Positions 61,919 through 64,000 of a stretch of DNA of 64,000 nucleotides are shown piece after piece. Where the stretch lies: positions 124,001 to 188,000 of the forward strand of contig JAEKLF010000032.1 in the NCBI GenBank assembly GCA_019509985.1, read 5' to 3'. The stretch comes from Burkholderiales bacterium. Lineage in GTDB: Bacteria > Pseudomonadota > Gammaproteobacteria > Burkholderiales > Burkholderiaceae_C. Positions within the stretch are counted from its first letter, which is position 1. Each line of letters opens with the position of its first letter. The notes below the pieces were generated by a model. The model did no database searches. It was given only the letters and a program-made list of their open reading frames with translations, and had not been told where the DNA came from. The translations under genes were made by a program, and so were the position numbers.

Positions 61919-62416
61919 ATGCCCGAAACCCTTCCCGAGCTTCGCCAGGAGATCGCCGCCCTGCTGCCCCGGCTGCGCCGTTTCGGCCGCACGCTGGCCC
62001 ACTCCCGCGAAGACGCCGACGACCTGGTGCAGGTCGCCATCGAGAAGGCGCTGACCCGCACCGACCAGTGGACGCCTGGAACGCGTCTGGACAGCTGGAT
62101 GTTCAGAATCATGCAGAACGCCTGGATCGATGAATTGCGCGCCCGCGAGCGGCGCGGCCAGACCTTTCTGCCCGAGGAGGACGGCGAACATGTCGGCGAC
62201 GCGAGTGCCTCGGGTTCGCAGCTGGACGCCATCCTCGTGCGCAAGGCCGTGGCACGGCTGAGCGAGGAACACCGCGCCGTCGTCGGCCTGGTGCTGGTGG
62301 AAGGGCAGAGCTACCAGGAAGCCGCCGAGGTGCTGGGCGTGCCGGTCGGCACCGTGACCAGCCGCCTCGCCCGTGCCCGCGACACGCTGCAGGAACTGTT
62401 GGGAGAGTGGCCATGA
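61919..62416 (+). CDS. ECF sigma factor
   Basis: A 165-residue RpoE-like sigma factor. Region 2 has AHSREDADDLVQVAIEKAL and LDSWMFRIMQNAWIDELRAR. Region 4 has LSEEHRAVVGLVLVEGQSYQEAAEVLGVPVGTVTSRLARAR. Its stop overlaps the anti-sigma start (ATGA). It likely directs the S8 protease gene or other stress genes. Confidence 0.93.
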   Translation: MPETLPELRQEIAALLPRLRRFGRTLAHSREDADDLVQVAIEKALTRTDQWTPGTRLDSWMFRIMQNAWIDELRARERRGQTFLPEEDGEHVGDASASGSQLDAILVRKAVARLSEEHRAVVGLVLVEGQSYQEAAEVLGVPVGTVTSRLARARDTLQELLGEWP

Positions 62417-63036
62417 GTCCGGACGACGAGATCACCCTGAAGACCGAGCGCCGCCGCATGGCCGCCGCCTTCGACGATGTGCTGCACGAGCCCGTGCCGG
62501 ACCGGCTGAAGGCCTTGCTGGCCGAGCCGGCGCCGGTGGCCCAGGTCGTGGACCTGGGCGCCGTGCGCGCACAGCGTCGCGGCATGTCCAGCTGGGCCGC
62601 CTGGGGCGGCATGGCGGCGACGCTGGTGCTGGGCACGCTGGTCGGCACGCGGCTGGCGCCGCCGGGCGGCGGCGCGGACCCGGGCCCGTTGGCAGCCACG
62701 GGCGCCATCGCCCAGGCGCTGGACCGCCAGCTCGCCAGCGCCCCTGAGGCCGGCGCATCGGTGGCCGTGCAGCTGAGCTTCAAGGCCAGGGACGGGCGCT
62801 ACTGCCGCAGCTTCTCGACCGCCGACGTGGCCGGCCTGGCCTGCCGCGACGCCGGCGGGGCCTGGGCGTTGCAGCAGGTGGCCGCGCTGGCGCCGGGCCA
62901 CGCCGATGGCGCCATGCGCCAGGCTGCCAGCAGCCTGCCGCCGGCCGTGCTGGGCGCGGTGGACAGTCTCATCGCCGGCGAGGCCCTCGGCCCCGAGCAG
63001 GAGCGTGCGGCCCGCGATGCGGGCTGGCGGCGTTGA
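62413..63036 (+). CDS. Putative anti-sigma factor
   Basis: A 207-residue protein. The N-terminal cytosolic part (MSPDDEITLKTERRRMAAAFDDVLHEPVPDRL) is followed by one membrane helix (WGGMAATLVLGTLVGTRLA, near 57-75) and a periplasmic part with a Cys pair (YCRSFSTADVAGLACRD). The arrangement and coupling with the sigma gene fit a membrane-bound anti-sigma factor. The Zn-binding ZAS motif is not obvious. Confidence 0.8.
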   Translation: MSPDDEITLKTERRRMAAAFDDVLHEPVPDRLKALLAEPAPVAQVVDLGAVRAQRRGMSSWAAWGGMAATLVLGTLVGTRLAPPGGGADPGPLAATGAIAQALDRQLASAPEAGASVAVQLSFKARDGRYCRSFSTADVAGLACRDAGGAWALQQVAALAPGHADGAMRQAASSLPPAVLGAVDSLIAGEALGPEQERAARDAGWRR

Positions 63037-63124
63037 ATCCGTCCGTCTCGGCTAGCATCGCCCTGAGCCTGGGAGGGCACAGGGTGACGATGATCATGTC
63101 CGCATCTTTTTCTGCAGCATCCGC

Positions 63125-64000
63125 ATGCCCTGGCGCTTCTCCGCAAGCCTGTTGCGCTTCAAGCGCTATCTGATCCTCGGCAACGCCGCCATCCTGGCGG
63201 TGGTCGTGCTGCTGGGGCTGCTGGATGCCGACGCCAGTCACCGGGCCCAGGAGGCGCGCGCCCGCCAGACGGCGGCCAGCCTGGCGCAGACGCTGAGCCT
63301 GAGCGTCAACGCAGGCATCAAGCTCGTCGACAACACGCTGCAGTCCACGCTGGTGCGGCTGAACGAGCTGCAGGCCAAGGGGCCGCCGGACGTGCGTGAG
63401 CTGGCGCGCATTGCCGAGGAGCAGCGCGCGCTGGTGCCCGAGATCGACGCGCTGCGCGTGACCGACGACGGCGGCCGGGTGCTCAACCCTGGAGACCGGC
63501 CGAGCATGTCGATGGCCGACCGCGACTACTTCCGCGCGGCCAAGGAGGCGCCGACGCAGACCGTCGTGTCCGAGCCCCAGCGCGGGCGGATCATCGGCGG
63601 CTGGGGCCTGGTCGCGGCGCGTGCACGCACCGACGCCAGCGGTCGCTTCCTGGGCGTGGTCTACGCCAGCCTCAAGACGGAGCGGCTGCGCGAAGGCTTC
63701 AGGCGCGCCGACCTCGGCGGCCAGGGCGCCGTGACGCTGCGCTCGAGCTCGCTGCGGCTGATCGCCCGCTATTCGCCGCAGGAGATCGACCCCGACGCCG
63801 GCATCGGCACGGCCAAGGTGTCGGAGCAGCTGCGCGCGGCGCTGGCGGCGGACCCGCTGCGCGGCAGCTTCGTCACGCGCACGGTGCTGGACAACGTCGA
63901 GCGCGTCACGGCCTATGAAGCGGTGCCCGGCTACCCGATGCTGCTGCTGGTGGGCCTGGGCACCGAGGACTTCTACGCGCCCTGGCGCCGGCAGATCGGC
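63125..64000 (+). CDS. Cache-domain sensor, N-terminal part
   Basis: An open frame of 292 codons running off the right edge. An N-terminal membrane helix (LILGNAAILAVVVLLGLLD) is followed by a periplasmic PDC/Cache sensor domain: DALRVTDDGGRVLNPGD, SMADRDYFRAAKEAP, and VVYASLKTERL. The hidden C-terminus probably carries a GGDEF, EAL or histidine-kinase domain. The class cannot be told from this fragment. Confidence 0.75.
   Translation, partial: MPWRFSASLLRFKRYLILGNAAILAVVVLLGLLDADASHRAQEARARQTAASLAQTLSLSVNAGIKLVDNTLQSTLVRLNELQAKGPPDVRELARIAEEQRALVPEIDALRVTDDGGRVLNPGDRPSMSMADRDYFRAAKEAPTQTVVSEPQRGRIIGGWGLVAARARTDASGRFLGVVYASLKTERLREGFRRADLGGQGAVTLRSSSLRLIARYSPQEIDPDAGIGTAKVSEQLRAALAADPLRGSFVTRTVLDNVERVTAYEAVPGYPMLLLVGLGTEDFYAPWRRQIG

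Overview
The window looks like chromosomal DNA of a high-GC betaproteobacterium, most likely Burkholderiales of the Roseateles/Mitsuaria/Rubrivivax type. This rests on the strongly GC-rich codon use, a cobalamin methionine synthase lacking its homocysteine domain, a proteobacterial-type GshA, and a TorF-glnK-amtB nitrogen operon. No rRNA, tRNA or CRISPR array was seen. The species assignment is inference.

Left chromosomal flank (1-20567): an M13 peptidase start; gshA; a nitrogen-controlled TorF-like porin/glnK/amtB operon with a recognisable sigma-54 promoter and NtrC-type site; then a large Tad (Flp) pilus locus. On the minus strand it holds two Flp pilins, TadG- and TadE-like proteins, CpaB, the CpaC secretin, an FHA-fused TadA/CpaF ATPase, TadB and TadC, and a DUF192 gene. 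On the plus strand it holds a nitrilase/Lnt-type acyltransferase paralogue, another TadE-like protein and two small exported proteins. No TadZ or TadV is present. Next comes comM, which is interrupted.

Island (20568-48610, about 28.0 kb, visibly lower GC): it splits comM between the codons for ...LFL and DELPEF. The outermost bases are TTATGT on the left and ACATAA on the right, an inverted hexamer, with six extra bases before comM resumes. The left end carries a six-gene plus-strand mobility operon in which nearly all genes overlap or abut: three divergent tyrosine recombinases, two small helix-turn-helix/coiled-coil proteins and a RecD-like helicase. The cargo is rich in defence-like genes: (a) an unassigned three-gene operon ending in a PD-(D/E)XK nuclease; (b) a ribbon-helix-helix protein, a Dam-family adenine methylase, McrB-like and McrC-like proteins and an Eco57I-type adenine methylase, resembling an LlaJI-type restriction system; (c) a large protein with an Mrr-like nuclease domain and a PIN-like domain, followed by a HEPN-motif protein; (d) a NucS-like PD-(D/E)XK protein; (e) small unknown genes, an AbrB-type protein with a DEDDh exonuclease-like protein, and an XRE regulator close to the right end. 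A decayed helicase C-terminus lies between systems (a) and (b).

Right chromosomal flank (48617-64000): the comM 3' remnant, two paralogous glycine-zipper proteins, metH (C-terminal half), a degenerate HD-GYP-like protein, a GntR/YtrA-regulated ABC exporter operon that includes an acyltransferase-3/ABC-ATPase fusion, a low-complexity secreted protein, an S8 protease divergent from an ECF sigma/anti-sigma pair, and the start of a Cache-domain sensor. The most notable points are the comM insertion (comM acts in natural transformation), the six-gene mobility module and the possibly undescribed systems (a) and (c).
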